Of a DNA stretch of 64,000 nt, positions 9,550 through 16,872 are shown one piece after another. A model generated the notes under the pieces. That model saw only the letters and a program-made list of their open reading frames with translations, did not search any database and had not been told where the DNA came from. Origin of the DNA: Bin55 sp965116055 (GTDB taxonomy: Bacteria > Pseudomonadota > Gammaproteobacteria > Pseudomonadales > Azotimanducaceae); NCBI GenBank assembly GCA_965116055.1, contig OZ220466.1:3038001-3102000 (forward strand). The letters run 5' to 3'. Numbering within the stretch: position 1 is the first letter of the stretch; the number at the start of each line of letters is the position of its first letter. A program made the position numbers and the translations under genes.

Positions 9550-9557
9550 TTTGAAAT

Positions 9558-10484
9558 ATGGTTCAGTTAGTCACAGAGACAAAACTCAATTTACCCAATA
9601 AGCGCGTCGGTAAGGTACGCGATCTCTACGATGCCACGCTGCCGGACGGCGATGAAGGCTTGCTGATCGTCGCCACCGATCGAGTAAGTGCGTTTGATGT
9701 CGTGCTGAATAACGGATTGCCTGGCAAAGGGATCGTCCTGACCCAGATATCGAAATTCTGGTTCGATTTTTTCGCCAACGATGTCGACCATCACTTGGTC
9801 ACGACCGACGTGAATGAAATTCCCGGGTTGTCAGCGGATGAAAGGCAACAACTCAGAGGCCGCGTCAAATTGTGCCGTAAAGCGCATGTACTGCCGGTCG
9901 AGTGCATTGCCCGTGGCTATATCACCGGAAGTGGTTGGAAGGACTATCAAAAAAACGGCAAGGTCTGCGGTATTCCTTTACCTAGAGGACTTCGCAACAG
10001 CGATCGGCTTGCGAGTCCCTTGTTTACACCGTCAACCAAGGCTGCAGTCGGTGATCACGACGAAAACATTAGTTTCGAACAAGGCGTAGACATTGTCGGT
10101 GCCCAGAAAATGACTTGGCTACGCGACACAACGCTGGCACTGTACAACCGCGCTTGTCAACACGCCCTTGAACGAGGCATTATTCTTGCTGATACGAAAC
10201 TCGAATTCGGGGTGCAGAATGACTCCGAGGAACCGATGCTGATTGATGAGATATTTACCCCGGATAGCTCGCGTTTTTGGCCTGCAGATGACTGGGAAGC
10301 TGGGCGTGAACAAGCAAGTTTCGACAAACAAATCGTACGAAACTATCTTGAAACCCTCGTTGCGGCCGGTAGTTGGGACAAGACGCCACCCGGACCAGAT
10401 TTACCATCGGAAGTTATTGACCGTACGATGGGACGTTATCTGGAAGCTTACCAATATTTAACTGGGCAATCGCTTGAGCTCTAA
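9558..10484 (+). CDS. purC: Phosphoribosylaminoimidazole-succinocarboxamide synthase (SAICAR synthetase)
   Basis: A 308-residue protein of the longer, Ade1-like PurC form (E. coli PurC is about 237). Signatures are KVRDLYDA near the start, VATDRVSAFDVVL, the conserved VECIARGYITGSGWKDYQ and ILADTKLEFGV, followed by LIDEIFTPDSSRFW. It ligates aspartate to CAIR with ATP in de novo purine synthesis. It closes a + strand run of metabolic genes, with only 8 bp to the upstream SDR stop. Confidence 0.95.
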   Translation: MVQLVTETKLNLPNKRVGKVRDLYDATLPDGDEGLLIVATDRVSAFDVVLNNGLPGKGIVLTQISKFWFDFFANDVDHHLVTTDVNEIPGLSADERQQLRGRVKLCRKAHVLPVECIARGYITGSGWKDYQKNGKVCGIPLPRGLRNSDRLASPLFTPSTKAAVGDHDENISFEQGVDIVGAQKMTWLRDTTLALYNRACQHALERGIILADTKLEFGVQNDSEEPMLIDEIFTPDSSRFWPADDWEAGREQASFDKQIVRNYLETLVAAGSWDKTPPGPDLPSEVIDRTMGRYLEAYQYLTGQSLEL

Positions 10485-10489
10485 TTGGC

Positions 10490-10828
10490 TTGGACTGGAA
10501 TAGGTACAAGGAATTAAGTCACCACCCTGCCTATTTCACACGCTGGGCCCTTGATCATACCGTTCGTATCTTAGGCGAAAGTGCGTCCAAAGACCTATTG
10601 ATTGCTAGTAAGCGTCAACCCCTCGAAAAACCACGCGATCACAAGGGCGGAGCGGAAACGGACGTTTTTGAACTCGAACTCAATGTAGAGAGCGTTCGAA
10701 CCATTATCTCGTTGCTCAAAACAGCGCAGGACAAAACGATACTTCAAGCCGGTTCGTTGCAACCCAATCTGAACGCGCTGCTGAAAAGCTGGGAGGAGTA
10801 TGCTGACTGGCTAGTTCCTGACGGATAA
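10490..10828 (+). CDS. Hypothetical protein, 112 residues
   Basis: Starts with TTG five bases after the purC stop and is probably co-transcribed with it. The protein is soluble with no signal peptide. It opens with MDWNRYKELSHHPAYFTRW and ends with an acidic, helix-rich half (TIISLLKTAQDKTILQAGS). I do not recognise a family. The phase and codon use are continuous with neighbours and no other frame is better, so it is probably real. Confidence 0.6.
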   Translation: MDWNRYKELSHHPAYFTRWALDHTVRILGESASKDLLIASKRQPLEKPRDHKGGAETDVFELELNVESVRTIISLLKTAQDKTILQAGSLQPNLNALLKSWEEYADWLVPDG

Positions 10829-10962
10829 TTGACATTCTTAACTACCATAGCAGCGAACCTGACCGACGTTATCTGAAAGTAAAATCTCGTCATCCTGAAA
10901 TACTGACATACCATCGGTGTAAGTCAGTAACACACCTTCTATGTTGAAAGGCGACCTTTCCA

Positions 10963-11184
10963 ATGGCTACGCATCAAGTCGAAAGCGAAGTTACCGGTAG
11001 CGTGTGGAAAGTGCAAGTGGCGGTCGGCGACACCGTTGCTGAAGGCGATGTACTCGTCATTCTCGAATCCATGAAGATGGAAATTCCAGTTGAAAGTCCC
11101 GCTGACGGTCAAGTAACCGAACTTCGCGTACAACCTGAAGATGCAGTGGAAGAAGATCAGGTCGTCGCCATCATTCAAAGCTAA
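10963..11184 (+). CDS. Free-standing biotin/lipoyl attachment domain protein (BCCP-like)
   Basis: A 73-residue protein that consists only of a biotinyl domain. The biotin-acceptor motif ESMKME places the modified lysine at K38, and VKVGDxVxEGDxL-type turns precede it (VAVGDTVAEGDVLVILES). The domain has the thumb-less form found in acyl-CoA carboxylases and decarboxylases. It sits in front of a crotonase gene and a carboxyltransferase gene, so it is probably the carboxyl carrier for that carboxyltransferase. No biotin carboxylase gene lies in this window, so that subunit must be supplied elsewhere. Confidence 0.88.
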   Translation: MATHQVESEVTGSVWKVQVAVGDTVAEGDVLVILESMKMEIPVESPADGQVTELRVQPEDAVEEDQVVAIIQS

Positions 11185-11220
11185 TTCGATACCTTCGCAT
11201 TTGTCCAAGAGGAATAAATC

Positions 11221-12042
11221 GTGTCTGATCTTGTCACCATAGAAATCGAGCGTGGTGTCGCCGATGTACGCCTTAATCGCCCAGATAAATACAACGCGAT
11301 TTCGCCTGAGATGTTTCAAGCGCTAAACGATGCCGGCAGTAAACTCATCAACGCAAACGATGTACGTGCCGTGGTGCTTTCCGGTAATGGACCAGGTTTC
11401 TGCGCTGGCTTGGACATGAACAGTTTTCAGGGGATGGCCACTCGCGCCGAATCGCAGACATCCAATGAGAACGCAAGTCCCGTACCAGTCGCTCAAACCC
11501 AAAGTGCAGAAAACAGCGCTCAACGCGCGGCATATGTGTGGCGACGCTTACCGATGCCAGTGATTGCCGCCATCCATGGCGTTGCTTACGGAGGCGGTTG
11601 CCAAATCGCTCTCGCGACCGATATTCGAATCGCTGAACCAAGCGCCAAAATGTCCGTCCTTGAAATCAAGTGGGGACTAATCCCCGATATGTCTATCACA
11701 CAAACATTGCGACAGACCGTAAGAATGGACGTTGCGAAAGAATTAACCTTTACCGGGCGTACCCTCAATGCGCAGGAAGCGCAGGAGCTGGGGTTGGTAA
11801 CTCACGTACGAGAAAACGCTCGCGAAGCTGCGCTGGAACTCGCCCACGAAATCGCCGGGCGTTCGCCAACCGCCGTACGAGCAGGCAAGCATCTCCTCGA
11901 AACCACCTGGCACGCGAAAGACGAAGAGGGATTCGCCCTGGAAGCGAAACTTCAAACGGGGCTGATTGGGACACCGAACCAAGTGGAAGCCATCAAAGCC
12001 AACTTCGAGAACCGGGCACCGAATTTCGCGGATGTCACATAG
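11221..12042 (+). CDS. Enoyl-CoA hydratase/isomerase (crotonase family)
   Basis: Starts with GTG after a good ribosome site (GAGGAATAAATC). The 273-residue crotonase fold shows the two oxyanion-hole regions, GPGFCAGLDMNSF and IHGVAYGGGCQIALATDIRIA. The region that normally carries the catalytic Glu reads LEIKWGLIPDMS. An insertion rich in Ser, Glu and Gln separates the two oxyanion regions (about residues 75-100), which is seen in several crotonases. Placement between a biotin carrier and an acyl-CoA carboxyltransferase suggests a joint role in branched-chain or carboxylated acyl-CoA breakdown; this is inference. Confidence 0.87.
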   Translation: MSDLVTIEIERGVADVRLNRPDKYNAISPEMFQALNDAGSKLINANDVRAVVLSGNGPGFCAGLDMNSFQGMATRAESQTSNENASPVPVAQTQSAENSAQRAAYVWRRLPMPVIAAIHGVAYGGGCQIALATDIRIAEPSAKMSVLEIKWGLIPDMSITQTLRQTVRMDVAKELTFTGRTLNAQEAQELGLVTHVRENAREAALELAHEIAGRSPTAVRAGKHLLETTWHAKDEEGFALEAKLQTGLIGTPNQVEAIKANFENRAPNFADVT

Positions 12043-12060
12043 GTTATTTTTCTTCTCGAG

Positions 12061-13617
12061 ATGAGTTGGGCAAAGGAAGTCGAGGAGCTCAAGCGACGAC
12101 GTGAATTAGCCAAGCAACAAGGCGGCCCGGAAGGCATCGCGAAACAACATGGCTATGGTCGTATGACCATTCGCGAGCGCATTGATGAATTGCTTGACAA
12201 CGGTTCGTTTCAGGAACACGGCAAGGCTACCGCGATCCCAGATTACGACGAAAAAGACAACTTCGTCGGCTTCGTACCTGCAAATTATGTCTTGGGCTTT
12301 GGTCATATTGACGGTCGTCGCGTGGTAGTCGGCGGCGAAGACTTTACGCTTAAGGGCGGTTCGCCGAACTCAGCAGGGTTACGCAAAAGTATCTATGCCG
12401 AACATTTAGCGGTCCAGTACAAGATCCCGCTGGTACGCATGCTTGAAGGGGGTGGCGGCAGCGTTAAAAGTAGTGGCAAACGCGGCGGTGCATCAAGCGG
12501 CGACTCGGTGTTTTCCGAACCTCGTTTCAAAATCATTGCTGACGCGATGGGGCAAATACCTGTCGTGTCAATGGCTGGCGGCGCCGTTGCGGGGTTTCCG
12601 GCCGGAAGAATGGTTGCATCTCATTTTTCCGTCATGTCCGCGGAGACTGCACAAATACTTGTTGCAGGACCAAAAGTTGTCGAGCGCGCACTAGGCGTGG
12701 ACATGACCAAAGACGAACTCGGGGGAGCTCACATTCACAGCAAGAGCGGCGTAGTCGATAACGTTGCTGCCAATGAATCGGCAGCATTGAGGGAATGTCG
12801 ACGCTTCTTGAGTTACCTACCAAGTAGCGTCTATCAACGAACTCCCCGCTATGCTTGTGAAGATCCTGCCGAACGCATGGAAGAGGAACTTTTAAGCGCA
12901 GTGCCTCGGGACTCGCGCAATGTTTTCAATATGCGCGAAGTAATCAACATGATCGTCGACCTTGATTCGTTCTTCGAATTAGGAAAAAACTTCGGACGAA
13001 GCCAAATCGTCGGCCTCGCGCGTATCGCGGGTCAACCGGTCGGTATCCTGGCGAACAACAATCGCGTCTATGCAGGTGCGATGACCGCCGAAGCGGCGCA
13101 AAAATACCGCCGGTTCGTCGAACTGTGCGATACATTCCACATTCCAGTCGTTAATTTCATTGATCAACCCGGTTTCATGATCGGGCCCGAAGCAGAAAAG
13201 AAAGGCACCATTCGCTACGGTATGGCAGCGGTGGCCGCTGCCGCCCAGGCTACGATTCCCTGGTGCGCGATCCAAGTGCACAAAGGATTTGGCGTTGCCA
13301 CGGCCGCTCACTACGCCCCTCATGCGTATGTGTTGGCCTGGCCATCGGTTGAATCAGGCGCTTTACCGCTTGAAGGTGGTGTCGCCGTGGCATTTCATCG
13401 TGAAATCGAGGCCGCGGAGGATCCCGTGGCAAAGCGAACAGAGATCGAAGAACGTATGCGAGCAGCAAGATCGCCATTTCCCCGCGCAGAGTCGTTTGGG
13501 GTGCACGAATTGATCGACCCGCGAGAAACTCGACCAACCTTGTGTCAGTGGGTTGATTGGATTCAGCCGCAACTTGACGAACTTACCGGACCGGTCACAT
13601 TTTCAATGAGACCTTAA
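12061..13617 (+). CDS. Acyl-CoA carboxylase carboxyltransferase (beta) subunit
   Basis: A 518-residue carboxyltransferase with both crotonase-like halves. The N-terminal half has MTIRERIDELLDNGSFQEHG and a Gly-rich acyl-CoA site (LEGGGGSVKSSGKRGG). The C-terminal half has FIDQPGFMIGPEAEKKGTIR and a biotin-site region (AIQVHKGFGVATAAH). Length and motifs fit propionyl-/methylcrotonyl-type carboxylase beta or methylmalonyl-CoA decarboxylase alpha. It follows the biotin domain and crotonase genes closely (18 bp). Substrate class is not certain; biotin carboxylase is absent nearby. Confidence 0.88.
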   Translation: MSWAKEVEELKRRRELAKQQGGPEGIAKQHGYGRMTIRERIDELLDNGSFQEHGKATAIPDYDEKDNFVGFVPANYVLGFGHIDGRRVVVGGEDFTLKGGSPNSAGLRKSIYAEHLAVQYKIPLVRMLEGGGGSVKSSGKRGGASSGDSVFSEPRFKIIADAMGQIPVVSMAGGAVAGFPAGRMVASHFSVMSAETAQILVAGPKVVERALGVDMTKDELGGAHIHSKSGVVDNVAANESAALRECRRFLSYLPSSVYQRTPRYACEDPAERMEEELLSAVPRDSRNVFNMREVINMIVDLDSFFELGKNFGRSQIVGLARIAGQPVGILANNNRVYAGAMTAEAAQKYRRFVELCDTFHIPVVNFIDQPGFMIGPEAEKKGTIRYGMAAVAAAAQATIPWCAIQVHKGFGVATAAHYAPHAYVLAWPSVESGALPLEGGVAVAFHREIEAAEDPVAKRTEIEERMRAARSPFPRAESFGVHELIDPRETRPTLCQWVDWIQPQLDELTGPVTFSMRP

Positions 13618-13626
13618 ACCGAAGCC

Positions 13627-13824
13627 ATGGCAGCATTGGTTTTAAGCCTTGCATCTTCAGTGGTTCTAGGAGCATTAGTTTGGCTGATCTTCGGTCCCCG
13701 CCTCAAACTGAGCGAGGAGCAAATTCAAAATGAAGTGCTCAACGTACTCTGCTACATCGGCATTACATTCGCGATCGTTCTACCGATCGTTGTCTTTATC
13801 TTAGCCGATACATCTCAGAATTAA
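13627..13824 (+). CDS. Small two-helix membrane protein
   Basis: 65 residues. A helix at about residues 5-22 (ALVLSLASSVVLGALVWLIF) and another at about 42-60 (IGITFAIVLPIVVFILAD) are joined by a charged loop. It starts 9 bp after the carboxyltransferase stop, so it is likely the last gene of that operon. An inverted repeat directly follows its stop. No family recognised; small membrane partners are found next to biotin-dependent decarboxylases, but no homology to a known one is visible. Confidence 0.6.
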   Translation: MAALVLSLASSVVLGALVWLIFGPRLKLSEEQIQNEVLNVLCYIGITFAIVLPIVVFILADTSQN

Positions 13825-13828
13825 GCTG

Positions 13829-13872
13829 ACAGTTCACGAAGCTACTTTGTCAAGATAAGATTCGTGAACTGT
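13829..13872 (+). terminator. Perfect 12-bp inverted repeat after the carboxylase operon
   Basis: ACAGTTCACGAA (13829-13840) is followed after 20 bases by TTCGTGAACTGT (13861-13872), a perfect 12-bp stem. It stands five bases after the last stop of the + strand operon and about 95 bp before the end of the - strand receptor gene. It could end transcription from one or both sides. A long T-run is missing, so it may instead be a protective hairpin or an operator. Confidence 0.5.
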
Positions 13873-13967
13873 AGTGTAAAACGTCAGCTGCTTAACCAAC
13901 GGGCCTTCGTTCTATCGTTGGCTAACGAAGGCCTGTTCAATATGGTTAAAACTTTGGTACGGGTGCG

Positions 13968-16316
13968 TTACCAATTCATAGTTGCGCCAAATGAGATCGT
14001 ACGCGCCTTGTTCGGTCGCGCACCGTATGGATGTCTTGACACGATACTGTCCTCATCCAAGAGGTTCTCAATACGCGCAAAGAGTGCGATTGAGTCATTG
14101 ATTGCATAGTTACCGGCCACATCTGCCGTGAATATCCTTTCAATGCTTTCATAAGCTTGACACGAAGCGCGAACGCACGTTTCGCCCACGCCATTGAAGC
14201 TGACGAATGCTTCGAATGGCTGCTTGACGTAACCCATGCTGAGATGGTATTGCGAGCGAGGCAAATACGGTATCGGGTCGCCGGCATGTACATCGCCGAA
14301 AAAGTCTGTATCAGCGATATCGGTATCGAATTCTCCGTCAAGCAAAGTCAGATTGAAGTTAAGCGGTAATGAAAATTCCCTACTTTCCGCGATGTCAGTT
14401 GTGAGCTCGACTTCCAAACCAACGACCGTCGCAGCATCGCCATTGAAGGCAGTACCGATCTCGCAGTCAGAACCTGACGACGCCGTGCACTCGCCGAGCA
14501 GATTATCGTAATCAGTAAGAAATCCAACAAGATTGGCCGAGAACGGCGCGGATGCGTGAACATAGCGAATACCTGTTTCATATATCCAAGCCGATTCCTC
14601 CTTGACTCCAGGAGCATTGCTTGGGGCGGTGAATCCTTTGTGTACGCCACCGTGAACGATCATGCTGTCACTTAGTCGATAACTTGCGCCGATACCAGGC
14701 GACCAAACCTTGGTGAGATTTTCTCGAGTACTTCGAAGATTGCTGGCAGCTCGCGAAGCTGGATCACTAGTGCGTCCAGGACGGATCTCATAGCGCGTAC
14801 GATGTTGTTCAATATGTTCGAACCGTATGCCGGGCGTCAATGTGACGTTTCCTAATTCAACGGTATCTTTTATGTACAGAGCTATTGCTTTCGCTTCTTG
14901 AATGCGATTACCTGCGTTACCAAGTAAGCCCAGGTCGTCCAACACTAACTTGCCGCTTTCTTGACGGTAGGAACTATTGCGCTGTAATCGATCCTCCTCA
15001 TCCTCGTGTACTCTCAAACTTGCCTCAAAAAAGTGGTTGGCTTGGCCAAGCTGGAGTTGATGCACGAACCAAACTTGTACACCGTGAGAAAAATACTCTC
15101 TCGCATTTGATCGGAGCTGAATGCTGCCGGGCGCCGTATCGACAGTACCGAGCAGAATACCGTTTAGGTCTGACCACGCTGTGTCACCAATTCCTTGCCC
15201 CAGGTTGACTGCTCGGATCACGTTGGACCATGACGTTCTTGACAACGATTCAGCGCTGTCGCTACCGTCAAAATCAATGCCTTCTGTCTTAAACCAGGTA
15301 CGTTCATGCGTATTTCGATAGGCCGAAACCCGGAATTCGGTCGCGTCGCTGACTTCAGCAAAGTAAGTCAAAATACCCTGTCGATGCGAGGTCTCAATTT
15401 CGTCCAGTTCCGAAATACCGTATCTTCGCAACGGATCCATCTCAAAATGAAAATCAGTTAAGCCCAGGTAGCTTTGTTGCGAAGTTTGATCAGCAATTTG
15501 AAACTTAAATTCGAATCGATGATTTGAAACCGGCTCGTAGTGGAGCTTTACCGTGTAATCGCGGACTTGCAATCCTGTATCCATATCGGAACGATCAATG
15601 GTTTGATAGCCATTCGACGACCATTGGTGCATCTCAAGCAGGCTACTCAAGCCATTGTCGTTTACAAAACTTTGCCAAACGTGCAGGCGGTTGGAACTGT
15701 GTTCGCCTATATGTGCCTTAGCGTACCCCTCGGTCGCTGACGGAATCGGCGTAGAAACCAGGTTTAAGGTGCCACCGATGGTGTAAGGACCTTGTGAAAT
15801 CGCCGATGGACCTTTGAGAACTTCAATGCTATGCATCCGACCGGGCGTTGGAAAGTAATAAGCCGAAGGAGCTGAGTAAGGGGCCGGTGCGATCAGGACA
15901 TTGTCTTCAAGCAACGTGATGCGACCGCTTCTTTCGCTTGCAACGCCCCGAATACTGATGTTCGGACGTAAGCCAAATCCATCTTCCACTTGTAATGCGA
16001 TGCCTGGCGTGTAACGCAGCGCGCGTTGGATATCGGCGTAAGCGAACTGCTCAAGCTGTGCGTTATCAATGACATTGACCGCGCCTGGCGTACGCGCTAA
16101 CCGATCGGGCTCGGACGCAACGATCGTCACGGTTTCAAGGTTTAGGTTTGGTTTCCGCTCGGATTCGCTATCCGAATCAGCAACGGCAACGCCGGGGCTT
16201 ACAACACAACCTATCGCTATACCTAACAACCCAGAAAGCATCTTCTTAGATGCTGAAAAATTAGGCTTAGATCGTTCAACACCTCTTCGTCGAAACTGCG
16301 CCTTTTCCAAATACAT
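13968..16316 (-). CDS. TonB-dependent receptor, FecA-like, probably for a ferric siderophore
   Basis: A 782-residue outer-membrane receptor. The start is supported by AGGGAAG nine bases upstream. A signal peptide with a long N-terminal region contains the core LSGLLGIAIGCVVSPGVAVA. The plug domain covers about residues 60-180 (SIRGVASERSGRITLLEDN, SIEVLKGPSAISQGPYTIGG). The barrel follows and ends in an aromatic residue (ISFGATMNW), as needed for barrel assembly. There is no N-terminal signalling domain. A Fur-box-like site lies 27 bp before the start, so iron-limited expression is expected. The exact ferric ligand cannot be read. Confidence 0.9.
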   Translation of the reverse strand: MYLEKAQFRRRGVERSKPNFSASKKMLSGLLGIAIGCVVSPGVAVADSDSESERKPNLNLETVTIVASEPDRLARTPGAVNVIDNAQLEQFAYADIQRALRYTPGIALQVEDGFGLRPNISIRGVASERSGRITLLEDNVLIAPAPYSAPSAYYFPTPGRMHSIEVLKGPSAISQGPYTIGGTLNLVSTPIPSATEGYAKAHIGEHSSNRLHVWQSFVNDNGLSSLLEMHQWSSNGYQTIDRSDMDTGLQVRDYTVKLHYEPVSNHRFEFKFQIADQTSQQSYLGLTDFHFEMDPLRRYGISELDEIETSHRQGILTYFAEVSDATEFRVSAYRNTHERTWFKTEGIDFDGSDSAESLSRTSWSNVIRAVNLGQGIGDTAWSDLNGILLGTVDTAPGSIQLRSNAREYFSHGVQVWFVHQLQLGQANHFFEASLRVHEDEEDRLQRNSSYRQESGKLVLDDLGLLGNAGNRIQEAKAIALYIKDTVELGNVTLTPGIRFEHIEQHRTRYEIRPGRTSDPASRAASNLRSTRENLTKVWSPGIGASYRLSDSMIVHGGVHKGFTAPSNAPGVKEESAWIYETGIRYVHASAPFSANLVGFLTDYDNLLGECTASSGSDCEIGTAFNGDAATVVGLEVELTTDIAESREFSLPLNFNLTLLDGEFDTDIADTDFFGDVHAGDPIPYLPRSQYHLSMGYVKQPFEAFVSFNGVGETCVRASCQAYESIERIFTADVAGNYAINDSIALFARIENLLDEDSIVSRHPYGARPNKARTISFGATMNW

Positions 16317-16342
16317 AACTGTTTCTTCCCTTTAAATATAAA

Positions 16343-16361
16343 GTAAATGATACTCATTATC
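16343..16361 (-). promoter_or_regulatory. Fur-box-like operator upstream of the FecA-like receptor
   Basis: Read on the - strand the site is GATAATGAGTATCATTTAC. It matches 15 of 19 positions of the classical Fur box GATAATGATAATCATTATC by hand alignment. It lies 27 bp before the receptor ATG, where it could cover a promoter or ribosome site. Iron-dependent repression is inferred. Confidence 0.75.
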
Positions 16362-16372
16362 AAAATAAATAC

Positions 16373-16872
16373 TTCTCGGAGCTCGCCTGAAAATACAGAT
16401 CCCTGTCAAGCCCCTAAGCTATTTCAGTCTATAAACGTCAATCCTTTTCATAATGAAAACCGCCAAGCAATCGTTCTAAACATCACGCCACCTTGATTAA
16501 ACCGGCCGTTCATATATGCAATTGAAGCCAGTGCGTAGATCTGTCTCGCTATTAACGTTTTTCACACTCGTTACAAATGAGCGAACACAAAACATAGCTG
16601 TATTCACACGAAGGCCGTGCGGTCCAAGGAGTCAAGTAAGCTCAGCATCACTTCTCTATTCAAAGAAGGCATACGAGCGCAGAAATGCGGAGTATCTATT
16701 GATACGTTAGTGCAACTGACCTGCCAGGACGTAGCCTACGATGTATTGCCAATTCAAAAACTGAGCATGGAGACCCAAACTGACGGTCGCGCTAATCTCT
16801 CGGTATCCACGGCAAGCTAAGAAGCAAACCAATACCGAGTGCTCGACCGTCTCCTTTAACTAACTCCCTCGC
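16373..16872. other. Intergenic region between two TonB receptors
   Basis: About 500 bp holding the remaining leader of the FecA-like gene and the space after the second receptor. I see no convincing gene. A 67-codon + strand frame at 16617-16820 starts with GTG, has no ribosome site and no recognisable domain. No strong hairpin with a T-run was seen. Confidence 0.4.

Noticed and set aside
16516..16820. Two overlapping small + strand frames between the TonB receptors
   Set aside because: Without ribosome sites or recognisable protein features, and they use different frames over the same DNA.
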